Shown here one piece after another: positions 9,268-17,105 of a stretch of 64,000 bases of DNA. Under the pieces are notes generated by a model. That model was not told the origin of the DNA and made no database searches. It worked only from the letters and a program-made list of their open reading frames with translations. The DNA comes from Mycolicibacterium pulveris (lineage in GTDB: Bacteria; Actinomycetota; Actinomycetes; Mycobacteriales; Mycobacteriaceae), in the NCBI RefSeq assembly GCF_010725725.1, contig NZ_AP022599.1, forward strand, positions 3,224,001-3,288,000, in the 5' to 3' direction. The position numbers were made by a program, and so were the translations under genes. The stretch's first letter is position 1; every line of letters begins with the position of its first letter.

Positions 9268-10161
9268 GTGAGCGAAAAGTACGAATACGGGGTCGATTTC
9301 GATCGCATCGACGCGATCGACATCCACACCCACGTCGAGGTCGACTGCCACGGCCACAAGGCCTACACCGACGAGCTGATCGAGGCGACCGCGAAGTACT
9401 TCAAGCGGTCGCCCGGTCAGCTGTCGAGCGTCGACGCCGTCGCCGAGCTGTACCGGCAGCACAACACCGCGGCGGTGGTGTTCACCATCGACGCGCGCAC
9501 CGGTATGCGCCATGTGCCCAACTCGATAGAGGACCTCGTCGCGGGGGCGGTGCGCAACCGCGATGTGTTGATCCCGTTCGGCAGCGTCGATCCGTGGCAG
9601 GGCCGCGCCGCGGTGCACCGGGTGCGCGAGCTCGTCGGCGAGTACGGCGTCAGGGGCTTCAAGTTCCACCCGAGCATGCAGGCCTTCGAGCCCAACGACC
9701 GCCGGTTCTACCCGATCTATGAGGCGATCACCGAGGCGGGTGTGCCCGCGCTGTTCCACACCGGGCAGACGGGCATGGGCTCGGGGCTGCCGGGCGGGGG
9801 CCGGGTCAAACTGCGCTACTCCGACCCGATGTTGCTCGACGACGTCGCCGCCGATTTCCCGGAGCTGACGATCGTGATGGCCCACCCGGCGGTGCCGTGG
9901 GTGGACTCGCAGATCGCGATCGCCGCGCACAAGGCGAACGTGTACCTCGACCTGTCGGGGTGGAGCCCGAAGTACTTTCCGCCCCAGCTGGTGCACGCCC
10001 TGGGCCGGCAGCTGCGGACAAAGGCGTTGTTCGGCACCGACTTTCCGTACATTCAGCTGGACCGGTGGCGCCGCGACTTCGAGGCGCTCGACATCGACGC
10101 GGCGGTGGTGCCGCTGGTCTACAAGGAGAACGCGCTGCGGGTCCTCGGGATCAGTTCGTAA
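9268..10161 (+). CDS. amidohydrolase family (ACMSD-like) metal-dependent hydrolase or decarboxylase
   Basis: A 297-residue TIM-barrel amidohydrolase, start GTG 9268, 11 bases after the aldehyde dehydrogenase. The metal-site marks are AIDIHTHVE (HxH, residues 19-21), GFKFHPSMQ near 135, ALFHTGQTG near 165, VMAHPAVPW near 205 and ALFGTDFPY near 258. This amidohydrolase-2 subfamily includes decarboxylases and the beta-ketoacyl-CoA hydrolases of hydroxycinnamate breakdown, so a role in cutting a ring-derived or beta-keto acyl-CoA is possible but not shown. It is the last gene of the operon. Confidence 0.85.
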   Translation: MSEKYEYGVDFDRIDAIDIHTHVEVDCHGHKAYTDELIEATAKYFKRSPGQLSSVDAVAELYRQHNTAAVVFTIDARTGMRHVPNSIEDLVAGAVRNRDVLIPFGSVDPWQGRAAVHRVRELVGEYGVRGFKFHPSMQAFEPNDRRFYPIYEAITEAGVPALFHTGQTGMGSGLPGGGRVKLRYSDPMLLDDVAADFPELTIVMAHPAVPWVDSQIAIAAHKANVYLDLSGWSPKYFPPQLVHALGRQLRTKALFGTDFPYIQLDRWRRDFEALDIDAAVVPLVYKENALRVLGISS

Positions 10162-10233
10162 ACCGCGATGAGTTTTTCCGCCGGCGGTGGTCTGCACGGG
10201 TGATCGACCCACCTGATCCCGAAGGAGACCATC

Positions 10234-11010
10234 GTGCCCGTTCGCACTGCCGCCCCCGTCGGCGCACCGACCTGGATCGACCTCGCCAGCTCCGACCTCG
10301 AGCGCTCGAAGCAGTTCTACGGCGCGGTGTTCGGTTGGACGTTCGAGTCCGCGGGCCCGGAATACGGCGGCTACGTCACCGCGCTCAAGGACGGCAGGCC
10401 CGTCGCGGGGCTGATGCACAACGATCCACAGTGGAACAGCCCCGACGGCTGGACGATCTACTTCCACACCGCCGACATAAAGGCGACGCTGAACAGCGCC
10501 GTCGCCGCCGGCGCCATCACGTGCATGGAACCGGTGGAGCCGATGGAGATCAAGGACAAGGGCTGGATGGGCATGCTCAGCGACCCCGTCGGCGCGATGT
10601 TCGGGCTGTGGCAGCCGACCGGGCACCGCGGCTTCGAAGTGATCAACGAGGACGGCGCGCCGGTCTATCACCAGCTCACCACCCGCGACTACCGCAAGGC
10701 GCTGGACTTCTACCGCGACGTGTTCGGCTGGCAGACCGACACGGTGTCCGACACCGATGAATTCCGGTACGCCACAGCGTCGTTCGACGGTGAAGCTCTG
10801 CTCGGCGTGATGGACGGCTCGGGCCACCTCGATGAGGGGGTGCCGTCGACCTGGTCCTTCTTCCTCGGCGCCGACGACGTCGACAAGACGGTGCAGCTGA
10901 TCGTCGACAACGGGGGCAGCGTCATCCGCGCTGCCGAGGACACGCCGTACGGCCGGTTGGCGGCCGTCGCCGACGCCACCGGCGCCGGCTTCAACCTGTC
11001 GTCGGTGTAG
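10234..11010 (+). CDS. two-domain VOC/glyoxalase-fold protein
   Basis: A 258-residue protein made of two vicinal-oxygen-chelate modules, about residues 8-125 (TWIDLASSDLERSKQFYGAV) and 140-256 (TRDYRKALDFYRDVFGW). GTG 10234 is supported by GAAGGAG seven bases upstream. Mycobacterial secreted protein Rv0577/CFP32 has the same two-module layout; similarity is by architecture and motif only. The function could be glyoxalase-like detoxification or small-molecule binding. It stands alone after the catabolic operon and is convergent with the next gene, whose stop is directly adjacent. Confidence 0.85.
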   Translation: MPVRTAAPVGAPTWIDLASSDLERSKQFYGAVFGWTFESAGPEYGGYVTALKDGRPVAGLMHNDPQWNSPDGWTIYFHTADIKATLNSAVAAGAITCMEPVEPMEIKDKGWMGMLSDPVGAMFGLWQPTGHRGFEVINEDGAPVYHQLTTRDYRKALDFYRDVFGWQTDTVSDTDEFRYATASFDGEALLGVMDGSGHLDEGVPSTWSFFLGADDVDKTVQLIVDNGGSVIRAAEDTPYGRLAAVADATGAGFNLSSV

Positions 11011-11670
11011 CTAGGCGATCATGCGGTGTTCGGGCCCGCCGACATACACCATGCCGGTCGGGGTGGCGGTGTTGACGGCGTTGACGACCGCATCGGCGAA
11101 CGACGCGTCGACGGTGTCGCCGGACACCACCGTGAAATGCACACCGGCGCGGTGGAATTCCGACCGCATCGCGTACAGCGTGGTCTCGCCCGCCCACCTG
11201 CCCGCCGCGAGGGCGGTCTGCCCTTTCGGCACCGCCTTGAGCGGGTAGAAGTGGGCCTGGTGGTTGGTGACGAACACGATGCGTCCGCCCGACCGGATCA
11301 GCGGCAGGCCCATCACCACGAGACGCCGCTGGGCCTCGCGGTTGATCCGCATCGCGTGACCCGCGTGCGTGCCCGGCTCGAGGTGCACTGAGGCGTTGAG
11401 GACCACGGCGTCCAGCCGCCCGAAGCGCTCGGCGATGGTCTCGACCATGGCCGCGCTCTCGGCCTCGTCGGCGATATCGGCGCGCAGGCTGGATGCGCGG
11501 CCGCCTGCGTCGGTGATGGCGTCGACGACGGCTTGTGCGCGCTGGGCTGCGTTTCGGTAGTGCACGACGACGTGCGTGTCGGGGCCGGCGAGCCGCTGTG
11601 CGGATTCCGCGCCCACGCCTCGTGAACCACCGGTGACCAGGACGATCCGTTCAGCGGATTCCTTGTGCAT
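11011..11670 (-). CDS. short-chain dehydrogenase/reductase-like protein with atypical active site
   Basis: A 219-residue SDR-fold protein. The N-terminal cofactor loop is canonical (VLVTGGSRGVGAESAQRLA) and LDAVVLNASVHL takes the place of NNAG. The usual catalytic Ser and YxxxK are not recognisable: the expected Ser strand reads VFVTNHQAHFY, and the helix reads AVPKGQTALAAG with a Lys where Tyr should be. It may be a non-catalytic or changed-chemistry SDR. The upstream 118 bases are AT-rich for this genome and hold its promoter. Confidence 0.8.
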   Translation of the reverse strand: MHKESAERIVLVTGGSRGVGAESAQRLAGPDTHVVVHYRNAAQRAQAVVDAITDAGGRASSLRADIADEAESAAMVETIAERFGRLDAVVLNASVHLEPGTHAGHAMRINREAQRRLVVMGLPLIRSGGRIVFVTNHQAHFYPLKAVPKGQTALAAGRWAGETTLYAMRSEFHRAGVHFTVVSGDTVDASFADAVVNAVNTATPTGMVYVGGPEHRMIA

Positions 11671-11788
11671 GTCGGATCCCTTCTGTTGCGGCTATCCGTC
11701 AGCTGAGGAACACCGTACACCAAATTTTAAGAAAAATAAGGCCAAGGTAAGGTCACAATAAGGTTGACGTGCCCGGCATCATGAACGC
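11671..11788. promoter_or_regulatory. AT-rich divergent intergenic region
   Basis: This gap separates the divergent SDR and S4 genes. Its middle part (11725-11780) is unusually AT-rich for this genome, with CCAAATTTTAAG, AAAAATAAGG and three AAGGT/AAGGC-like steps before TTGACG. Promoters for both genes must lie here. No clean dyad is visible. Confidence 0.4.
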
Positions 11789-12154
11789 GTGGAGTCGACG
11801 CGCGTGGACCGGTGGCTGTGGTCGGTCCGCCTCGCCAAGACCCGACCGGACGCCGCCGCGGCGTGCCGGGGAGGGCGGGTGCGGGTCAACGGTCGGCCCG
11901 CGAAGCCGGCCACCCTGGTGTCGCCCGGCGACGAGGTGCGGGCCCGGGTCGGTGAGGTCACGCGCGTCGTGGAGGTGTTGCGCGTCATCCACAAGCGGGT
12001 GGGTGCCGCCGACGCGGTGACGTGCTATCTCGACCGAACCCCCAAGCCCCCGCCCGTGCAGGCGGTCCCGGTCGCCGTCCGTGACCGCGGTGCGGGTCGC
12101 CCGACCAAGCGGGACCGTCGGATGTTGGACAAGTTGCGCGGCATCCGACCGTGA
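11789..12154 (+). CDS. S4-domain RNA-binding protein (Hsp15/RqcP-like)
   Basis: A 121-residue basic protein. Residues 4-60 are an S4 RNA-binding module: RVDRWLWSVRLAKTR is the Hsp15/HslR signature, followed by CRGGRVRVNGRPAKPATLVSPGDEV. The C-terminal tail is rich in Arg/Lys/Pro (RDRGAGRPTKRDRRMLDKLR). Hsp15 and RqcP proteins bind stalled 50S ribosomes with nascent peptidyl-tRNA, so a ribosome-rescue role is likely (family knowledge). The start is GTG 11789; there is no strong ribosome site. Confidence 0.85.
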   Translation: MESTRVDRWLWSVRLAKTRPDAAAACRGGRVRVNGRPAKPATLVSPGDEVRARVGEVTRVVEVLRVIHKRVGAADAVTCYLDRTPKPPPVQAVPVAVRDRGAGRPTKRDRRMLDKLRGIRP

Positions 12155-12190
12155 AAGTCATTGGCCGCCAGTTCGACCCGGAGATCTGGT

Positions 12191-12667
12191 TCAGTCGCCA
12201 GGCGCGGCCAGCTCAAAGTCGGCGAAGTCGAATCCCGGTATCACCACGCAGCTGACGAGCGTCGGCTCGTCGTCGCGGGGCCGGGCCCGCTGCCAGTGGC
12301 CGGGTGGCACGACGAACTGCGGTTGTTGGCCCGCCAGGATGTCTGCCCCGAGCAGATGTGTTGTGGCGCTGTCTTGTTGGGCGCCGACCTCGAGAAGTAG
12401 CGGGCTGCCGCAGTGGTAGAGCCACAGCTCCGCGCTGCGCACGGTGTGCCACGCCGACTGCTGGCCGGGCATGAGCAGGAACAGGATTGCCGTACCGGCG
12501 CTGCGCGGGCCGGTGTAGTCGGGTGGCAGCGCCGATTGCGGCACGGTCAATTCGCTGCGCCAGGTTTCCCGAAACCAGCCGCCCTCGGGGTGGGGGGACA
12601 GCTCGAGGCGCCGCGCCCAGTCGGGAAGTTCGGTCATTTCACCACCCGCGCTTTCAGTGTCGGACAC
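12191..12667 (-). CDS. cupin superfamily protein (DUF985)
   Basis: A 158-residue DUF985 cupin. Diagnostic stretches are LSPHPEGGWFRETWRS near residue 24, ILFLLMPGQQSAWHTVRSAELW near 62, where His and Glu would hold the metal, and VPPGHWQRARP near 120. I give the GTG at 12667, which has AAGGTGAA directly upstream; an internal ATG at 12637 behind GGTGGTGAA is an equally good start. No substrate is known for this family. Confidence 0.8.
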   Translation of the reverse strand: MSDTESAGGEMTELPDWARRLELSPHPEGGWFRETWRSELTVPQSALPPDYTGPRSAGTAILFLLMPGQQSAWHTVRSAELWLYHCGSPLLLEVGAQQDSATTHLLGADILAGQQPQFVVPPGHWQRARPRDDEPTLVSCVVIPGFDFADFELAAPGD

Positions 12668-12717
12668 TTCACCTTAGAGAGCGGAGCGGCGGGGCACACA
12701 CCGGATAGGCTCAAGCC

Positions 12718-13152
12718 ATGTCCCGCGTGCGCCCCGGCTGGTTGGTGGCGCTGTGCGCGGCGATCGTCGTGGTGAGTGCCTGGCTGCCGTGGCTGACCAC
12801 CTCCGCCGATGGCGGCGGGCGCGCCAACGCGATCGGCGGTGTCGTCGTCGGTGAGTTGCCGGTGCCACCGCCCGGATTCGGCGTGGGTCAGTTGATCGTG
12901 TTGCTGGGCGCGGCGTTGATCGTCGCGGGTGCGATGGCCGGGCGCGGGCTGTCGGGCCGGCTGGCATCGTCGGCGGCGTTGGCGATTTCGGTGCTCGTGG
13001 TGGTGATGACGGTGTGGTACTACCGGCTCTACGTGTACCCGCCGGTGGCCGCGGGCTATGGCTTGTTCGTGGGCGGCGCGGTCGCCGTCGTCGCGGTGAT
13101 CTTGTCGGTGTGGGCGATGGTGGTCGCCTGGTCGGCGACGAACCGGGCATGA
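12718..13152 (+). CDS. small integral membrane protein, unknown function
   Basis: A 144-residue protein with four predicted membrane segments (about residues 8-25, 57-75, 83-101 and 112-136) and a short polar loop after the first. No catalytic motif is visible. It overlaps the GNAT gene by four bases (ATGA at 13149), so the two are translated together. Confidence 0.75.
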   Translation: MSRVRPGWLVALCAAIVVVSAWLPWLTTSADGGGRANAIGGVVVGELPVPPPGFGVGQLIVLLGAALIVAGAMAGRGLSGRLASSAALAISVLVVVMTVWYYRLYVYPPVAAGYGLFVGGAVAVVAVILSVWAMVVAWSATNRA

Positions 13153-13745
13153 CCGGCTTCGTCGAGCCGGTGACGATGAGCGGGCGGCGGTGGGTGAAGC
13201 TCGAACCGCTTAGCCGCGAACACATCCCGGAGATCACCGCGGCGGCGGCCGACGGTGAACTGGGCCGGCTGTGGTTCACCGCGGCACCCGCGCCGGAGGC
13301 CGTCGCGCAGTGGGTGGACAACAGGCTGGCCGTGCAGTATCCCGACCAGGGCCTGACGTTCGTGGTGCGCCGCCTCGACGGCACGCTCGTGGGCTCGTCG
13401 AGCTACATGAGCGTTGACCCGCCCAACCGACGCCTGGAGATCGGCAACACCTGGTATGTCGAGTCCGCGCGCCGCAGCGGCGTCAACTCCGAGACCAAGC
13501 TGTTGATGCTCGGCCACGCTTTCGACCGGCTGGGTTGTGTCGCAGTGGAATTCCGCACCCACTTCTTCAACTTTGCCAGCCGCGCCGCGATCGAACGACT
13601 GGGCGCCAAGCTCGACGGCGTGTTGCGCAGCCATCAGCTCTCGGCCGACGGCTCACGTCGCGACACGGTCGTGTACTCGATTCTGGACATCGAGTGGCCC
13701 GCGGTGCGGTCCAGCCTGAAATTCAGGCTGGACCGCAACGGCTGA
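13149..13745 (+). CDS. GNAT family N-acetyltransferase
   Basis: A 198-residue GNAT of the RimJ/RimL-like type. LEPLSREHIPEITAAAADGE starts the fold, GSSSYMSVDPPNRRLEIGNTWY forms the central sheet, RRSGVNSETKLLMLGHAF near residue 110 is the acetyl-CoA pyrophosphate loop, and the ASRAAIERLGAKLDGVLR helix near 140 closes it. The start ATG 13149 overlaps the stop of the membrane protein. The substrate (N-terminal amine, polyamine or antibiotic) is not evident. Confidence 0.85.
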   Translation: MTGFVEPVTMSGRRWVKLEPLSREHIPEITAAAADGELGRLWFTAAPAPEAVAQWVDNRLAVQYPDQGLTFVVRRLDGTLVGSSSYMSVDPPNRRLEIGNTWYVESARRSGVNSETKLLMLGHAFDRLGCVAVEFRTHFFNFASRAAIERLGAKLDGVLRSHQLSADGSRRDTVVYSILDIEWPAVRSSLKFRLDRNG

Positions 13746-13749
13746 GCGG

Positions 13750-14199
13750 CTACCCGGATTCGACCGTGGTCGCCTCGATCGACTTGGGTGTCGAGCTGTG
13801 GGCGACCTCGATCTTGCGCGGCTTGGCCCGTTCGGCCAGCGGGATGGTCACGGACAGCACCCCGTTCTCGTAGGTGGCCGAAATGGCGTCGGTGTCGATA
13901 CCTTCGCCCAGCGCCAGCTGCCTGCGGTAGGTGCCGAAGAACCTCTCGCTGGTGAGCCATTGCGCGCCGTCCTCGGAGCGGGCGGTGCGGTGCGCAGAGA
14001 TCGTCAGCATGCCGTTGTCGACGTTGACGTCCACCGAGCCGGGGTCAACACCGGGCAGGTCGGCCGTCAGCAAATAGTGATCGTCGATCTTGCAGAGGTC
14101 CATCGGCATGAACCGAGGAGAACGACTTGATCCGGTCTGGCTGGTGAGCAGGCCCCGGGTCAGAGCATCGAGTTCGCTGAACGGATCAAAACGAAGCAC
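13750..14199 (-). CDS. Hsp20/alpha-crystallin small heat-shock protein
   Basis: A 149-residue small heat-shock protein. It begins LRFDPFSELDALTRGLL, the alpha-crystallin domain spans about residues 35-130 (LTADLPGVDPGSVDVNVDNG, then YENGVLSVTIPLAERAKPRKIEV), and the IPL triplet resembles the IxI anchor. It is a GTG start at 14199 behind a near-perfect ribosome site, AGGAGGTGA. It acts as an ATP-independent holdase for unfolding proteins. A CIRCE operator 73 bases upstream implies HrcA repression and heat induction. Confidence 0.92.
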   Translation of the reverse strand: MLRFDPFSELDALTRGLLTSQTGSSRSPRFMPMDLCKIDDHYLLTADLPGVDPGSVDVNVDNGMLTISAHRTARSEDGAQWLTSERFFGTYRRQLALGEGIDTDAISATYENGVLSVTIPLAERAKPRKIEVAHSSTPKSIEATTVESG

Positions 14200-14226
14200 A
14201 GCAATTCACCTCCTCGTCTCGACAGA

Positions 14227-14245
14227 GCCCGCCACCCTGGCGGGC
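14227..14245 (-). promoter_or_regulatory. hsp20 leader: hairpin in hsp20 5' leader
   Basis: A perfect 8-bp inverted repeat GCCCGCCA/TGGCGGGC with a CCC loop, lying 28 bases upstream of the hsp20 start and just outside its ribosome site. It may stabilise the leader or respond to temperature; it does not pair with the AGGAGG itself. Confidence 0.4.
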
Positions 14246-14271
14246 GGCTAAATCACTGTGCACCTGCGAGA

Positions 14272-14298
14272 TTAGCACTCTCCAATGGGGAGTGCTAG
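14272..14298. promoter_or_regulatory. CIRCE operator (HrcA binding site)
   Basis: TTAGCACTC-N9-GAGTGCTAG. The consensus CIRCE is TTAGCACTC-N9-GAGTGCTAA, so 17 of 18 fixed positions match with the correct spacer. It lies 73 bases upstream of the hsp20 start. HrcA bound here would repress the gene until heat shock. Confidence 0.9.
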
Positions 14299-14486
14299 CC
14301 CGTCCCGGGGCGGAATTTTCGGCGCGTCGGCAACCTCGAGAGGCGGCCCCGTCGGCTACGTTCTGAACCGACGAGACCTCAGCGGGCGAGATGGTCGACC
14401 ACCACGCCCGCCTGTCAGAACTATGCCCTTACCTGGGAAAAGCAAACGTTCGTGTATTGGATAGCCAACCCGGGAATCCGGTACGA

Positions 14487-15176
14487 ATGACCGACCTCTC
14501 CAGCGCCCACGGGCTGGCGCACCGCATGGCCGAGTTGGCGCGCGCATCCGCGGCGCCGCGCAGCGTCGCCAACGTACTGTCCGACGTCACCGCGACGGCA
14601 CGAGAGCTCATCCCGGGCACCGACACGGCGGGCATCCTGCTGGTGGGTCGGGGCGGGAAGTACGAATCGCTGGCGGGCACATCCGAGGTGCCGCATCAAC
14701 TCGACGAGCTGCAGATGAGGTTCAACGAAGGGCCGTGCGTGCAGGCGGCTGTCGACGACCTCCTCGTGCGCACCGACGACTTCCGGAAGGAAGACCGGTG
14801 GCCCAGCTACGCGCCGGCGTGCGTCGCGGTCGGGGTGCTCAGCGGATTGTCGGTGAAGCTGTACACCGCGGAGCGCACGGCGGGTGCCCTGAACCTGTTC
14901 AGCTTCACACCGAACGCGTTCGACACCGACGACGAAACGATCGCCGCGATCCTCGCGGCCCACGCCGCGGCGGCGATCCTGGCCAGCCGCCACGGGGAAC
15001 AGCTGGAGTCGGCGCTGTCGACCAGGGACCGCATCGGCCAGGCCAAGGGCATCATCATGGAGCGCTACGGCGTCGACGACGTGCGGGCGTTCGAGATGCT
15101 CAAACAGATCTCGCAGGACAGCAACACCCGGCTGGCCGACGTCGCGCAGCGGGTGATCGACACACGAAACAGCTGA
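14487..15176 (+). CDS. GAF and ANTAR domain regulator
   Basis: A 229-residue cytosolic regulator. A GAF sensor covers about residues 15-160 (ELIPGTDTAGILLVGRGGKY, FNEGPCVQAAVDD). A C-terminal ANTAR RNA-binding domain follows (residues about 168-225: STRDRIGQAKGIIMERYGVD, then AFEMLKQISQDSNTRLADVA). ANTAR domains bind paired hexaloop RNA hairpins and stop premature termination. I chose ATG 14487 because the domain starts soon after it; an in-frame ATG at 14391 would add 32 residues with no family likeness. The ligand is unknown. Confidence 0.88.
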   Translation: MTDLSSAHGLAHRMAELARASAAPRSVANVLSDVTATARELIPGTDTAGILLVGRGGKYESLAGTSEVPHQLDELQMRFNEGPCVQAAVDDLLVRTDDFRKEDRWPSYAPACVAVGVLSGLSVKLYTAERTAGALNLFSFTPNAFDTDDETIAAILAAHAAAAILASRHGEQLESALSTRDRIGQAKGIIMERYGVDDVRAFEMLKQISQDSNTRLADVAQRVIDTRNS

Positions 15177-15180
15177 TGGG

Positions 15181-15205
15181 GTGCCCCCGGCAGGATTCGA
15201 ACCTG
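15181..15205. repeat. attL: attL core of the integrated element (25-bp direct repeat)
   Basis: These 25 bases are identical to 26004-26028, which are the last 24 bases of the tRNA-Arg gene (minus strand) plus one. The flanking bases differ on both sides (G versus A before, A versus C after), so 25 bp is the exact repeat. Here there is only the tRNA tail, no tRNA. Confidence 0.92.
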
Positions 15206-15325
15206 ACGAGTCATCCCAGTGTGACTAGTTCATCTACATGCGGTTTCTATGCTTCTACCGGCGGTTTCAGCACTTCCACCTACACGGCAGGATATTACAC
15301 TGTCGGACACTCCCGGACATAGATG

Positions 15326-15347
15326 TTGTGCAAATCTCGTGCAACAA
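15326..15347 (+). repeat. candidate integrase arm-type sites, left end
   Basis: Two tandem copies of TYGTGCAA start at 15326 and 15337, 11 bases apart (one helix turn), just before the integrase start. The composite TTGYGCRAATCTYGTGCA recurs in the same orientation at 25961-25978, close to attR. Confidence 0.55.
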
Positions 15348-15355
15348 TCAACGCC

Positions 15356-16462
15356 ATGGCGAGGAAGCGACGCGGGTTCGGACGTATCCGTCAGGAACGC
15401 TCGGGACGATGGTCGGCTGCATATTCCGGCCCTGACGGCAGGCTGCACCGCGCATCACGAACGTTCGTGAGCGAACATGATGCCGAAGGTTGGCTTGCGG
15501 GGGAGCGCCGCAAAATCGACCTCGGGACGTGGGGGGCGGTCGAACGCTCGGACGGGGTAACCCTCAAGGCGTACGCCCAGAAATGGCTGGCTGAACGGCG
15601 GGTAAAGGGGCAGCCGCTACGGCCACGAACAAGGGGGCTGTACGAGTCCCTGTTGGAGAGGCTTGTTTATCCCGACCTCGGCCACGTCCGCCTTGCCTCC
15701 CTCACCCCCGCACAAATCCGTACGTGGCACTCCAACCTGAGCGACCGGCCCACCCGTAATGCCCACTGTTACGCCTTGCTGCACGCCATCTGTCAAACCG
15801 CCGTGGCTGACGAGATCCTAGACGCGAACCCATGCCGAATCCGCTCGGCCATGAGCACGGAACGGAAACGAGACATTGAGGTGTTGACGCCGGCCGAGTT
15901 GGACAAGTTGGCGTCGAAAATGCCTGCCCCGCTACGGGCTTCAGTTCTCCTCGCCGCATTTTGCGGATTACGTTATGGGGAGACTTTCGAGCTGCGCAGG
16001 CGGAACGTGGCTGCGGATTGTTCCGTTCTGATGATTCGGCGGGGGGTGACGTACCGGTCGGGGGAGTTTCACGTCGGCCCGCCGAAAACGAAAAGCGGCA
16101 TCCGTGATGTGAGCGTGCCGCCACATCTCCGCCCAATGTTGAAGGCGCACCTACGGAATCATGTCGGTCGGGCAGGTGATTCCCTGCTCTTTCCCGACGC
16201 AGACGGGGGGCATTTGCGCGCCGACCGATACCGACCCCATTGGGAGAAGGCCCGTGCGGCCATCGGGAAACCTCACCTGCGGGTCCACGATCTGCGCCAC
16301 TGCGGTGCTGTGTGGGCTGCCCAATCGGGTGCCACCACGGCTGAACTGATGCACAGGTTGGGGCACGCCACACCACAGATGTCGGCCCGGTATTTGCATG
16401 TCGCGGAGGGGCGGGACGCCGAGATCGCCGAACGGTTGTCGAAACTTGCGGAAGGCACCTAA
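15356..16462 (+). CDS. int: tyrosine integrase
   Basis: A 368-residue site-specific tyrosine recombinase. A basic arm-binding N-terminus (ARKRRGFGRIRQERSGRW) is followed by a SAM-like core-binding domain (about 70-160) and the catalytic domain. Catalytic residues are visible: Arg206 in CGLRYGETFE, His311-x-x-Arg314 in HDLRH, His337 in HRLGHAT and Tyr346 in SARYLHV. I chose ATG 15356; an upstream ATG at 15323 would translate the arm repeats. It integrates and excises the surrounding element at tRNA-Arg(CCU). Confidence 0.93.
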   Translation: MARKRRGFGRIRQERSGRWSAAYSGPDGRLHRASRTFVSEHDAEGWLAGERRKIDLGTWGAVERSDGVTLKAYAQKWLAERRVKGQPLRPRTRGLYESLLERLVYPDLGHVRLASLTPAQIRTWHSNLSDRPTRNAHCYALLHAICQTAVADEILDANPCRIRSAMSTERKRDIEVLTPAELDKLASKMPAPLRASVLLAAFCGLRYGETFELRRRNVAADCSVLMIRRGVTYRSGEFHVGPPKTKSGIRDVSVPPHLRPMLKAHLRNHVGRAGDSLLFPDADGGHLRADRYRPHWEKARAAIGKPHLRVHDLRHCGAVWAAQSGATTAELMHRLGHATPQMSARYLHVAEGRDAEIAERLSKLAEGT

Positions 16463-16554
16463 CCCGTTCAACAACGCCGAACCACAACTTCCTCGGGTCG
16501 GTGGGCTCGCCTACTGCACGAAATACACGAGGCCCTGCCCCGCTACACAAACGG

Positions 16555-16564
16555 TGTGACCTGC
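16555..16564 (-). repeat. divergent copy of the element's GCAGGTCACA repeat
   Basis: TGTGACCTGC followed by A instead of G, about 110 bases upstream of the excisionase-like gene. It matches the longer form of the repeats clustered before the terminase gene (20091-20100). Confidence 0.35.
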
Positions 16565-16672
16565 ACGAGTAGCCTCGTTCACCCGGTTACGTCGGCATCT
16601 GGACCCGAAAGTGCTGGTGCGTCGCGGCATTCAGGGCGTTTTCTGTCCAGGGCACCCTTTACGTTGTTTCTC

Positions 16673-16870
16673 ATGTCCACAAACACCAAGCCCGCGAGGC
16701 TCATCACCATTACGCAGGCGGCCGAAATGCTCGCCGTCGATCCCCGAACTATCCGCCGATGGATCGCGCAGGGCCGCCTAAAGGCGCGCCGGATTGGGCC
16801 GAAACTCATCCGTGTCGAGTTGGCGTCGGTCGAGGCGATGGGCCAGCCGGTAGGGGGTGGGTCGCGATGA
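16673..16870 (+). CDS. xis: excisionase/AlpA-like helix-turn-helix protein
   Basis: A 65-residue DNA-binding protein of the HTH_17 (excisionase/MerR-like) class: LITITQAAEMLAVDPRTIRRW is the winged-helix recognition unit, then the wing IAQGRLKARRIGPKLIRV. In small prophages and satellites such a gene after the integrase is a recombination directionality factor or an AlpA-type activator. No ribosome site is visible before ATG 16673, but TACGTT (16660-16665) sits seven bases before it, so a leaderless transcript is possible. It overlaps the next gene by four bases. Confidence 0.8.
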   Translation: MSTNTKPARLITITQAAEMLAVDPRTIRRWIAQGRLKARRIGPKLIRVELASVEAMGQPVGGGSR

Positions 16871-17073
16871 AGAGACGGGTACGCACAGCGCAGGGAAAGG
16901 TCATAGTGTGCGAACTCAAGGATGGGCACATAGAGGTGTGGCCGCGGTGGCTCGATCCGATTGAGAACCCCGACCCTGACGTGCCAACTGTCTTGACGTT
17001 CGATGAAACAGAAGATCTGTATCAAACCTTGTTTCGCCTGCGCAGAATCGGCAAAGGCGAAGTGACGGAGTAG
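16867..17073 (+). CDS. small hypothetical protein of the integrated element
   Basis: A 68-residue protein starting at ATG 16867, which overlaps the xis-like stop (ATGA). The first half is basic (MKRRVRTAQGKVIVCELKDG), the second is acidic then basic. I do not recognise a family. The coupled start and the phage-like composition make it a real gene. It may be an early accessory of the excisionase. Confidence 0.6.
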   Translation: MKRRVRTAQGKVIVCELKDGHIEVWPRWLDPIENPDPDVPTVLTFDETEDLYQTLFRLRRIGKGEVTE

Positions 17074-17088
17074 CTTTCGTCAATGTTG

Positions 17089-17097
17089 TGATATACT
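17089..17097 (+). promoter_or_regulatory. extended -10 promoter for the early module
   Basis: TGATATACT fits an extended -10 (TGn TATACT) exactly, in a stretch (17080-17130) much richer in A/T than the surroundings. No good -35 is seen at 17 bases, as is common for extended -10 promoters. Transcription would start near 17104 and read into the ribbon-helix-helix and DUF3631 genes. Confidence 0.6.
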
Positions 17098-17105
17098 TAA
17101 CTTGC

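Noticed and set aside
15181..15205. tRNA-like sequence at the left end of the element
   Set aside because: Only the acceptor 3' strand and T arm are present; it is the attL copy of the tRNA tail, not a gene.
16159..16550. Open frames antisense to the integrase
   Set aside because: The plus strand encodes complete integrase catalytic motifs; the antisense frames have none.
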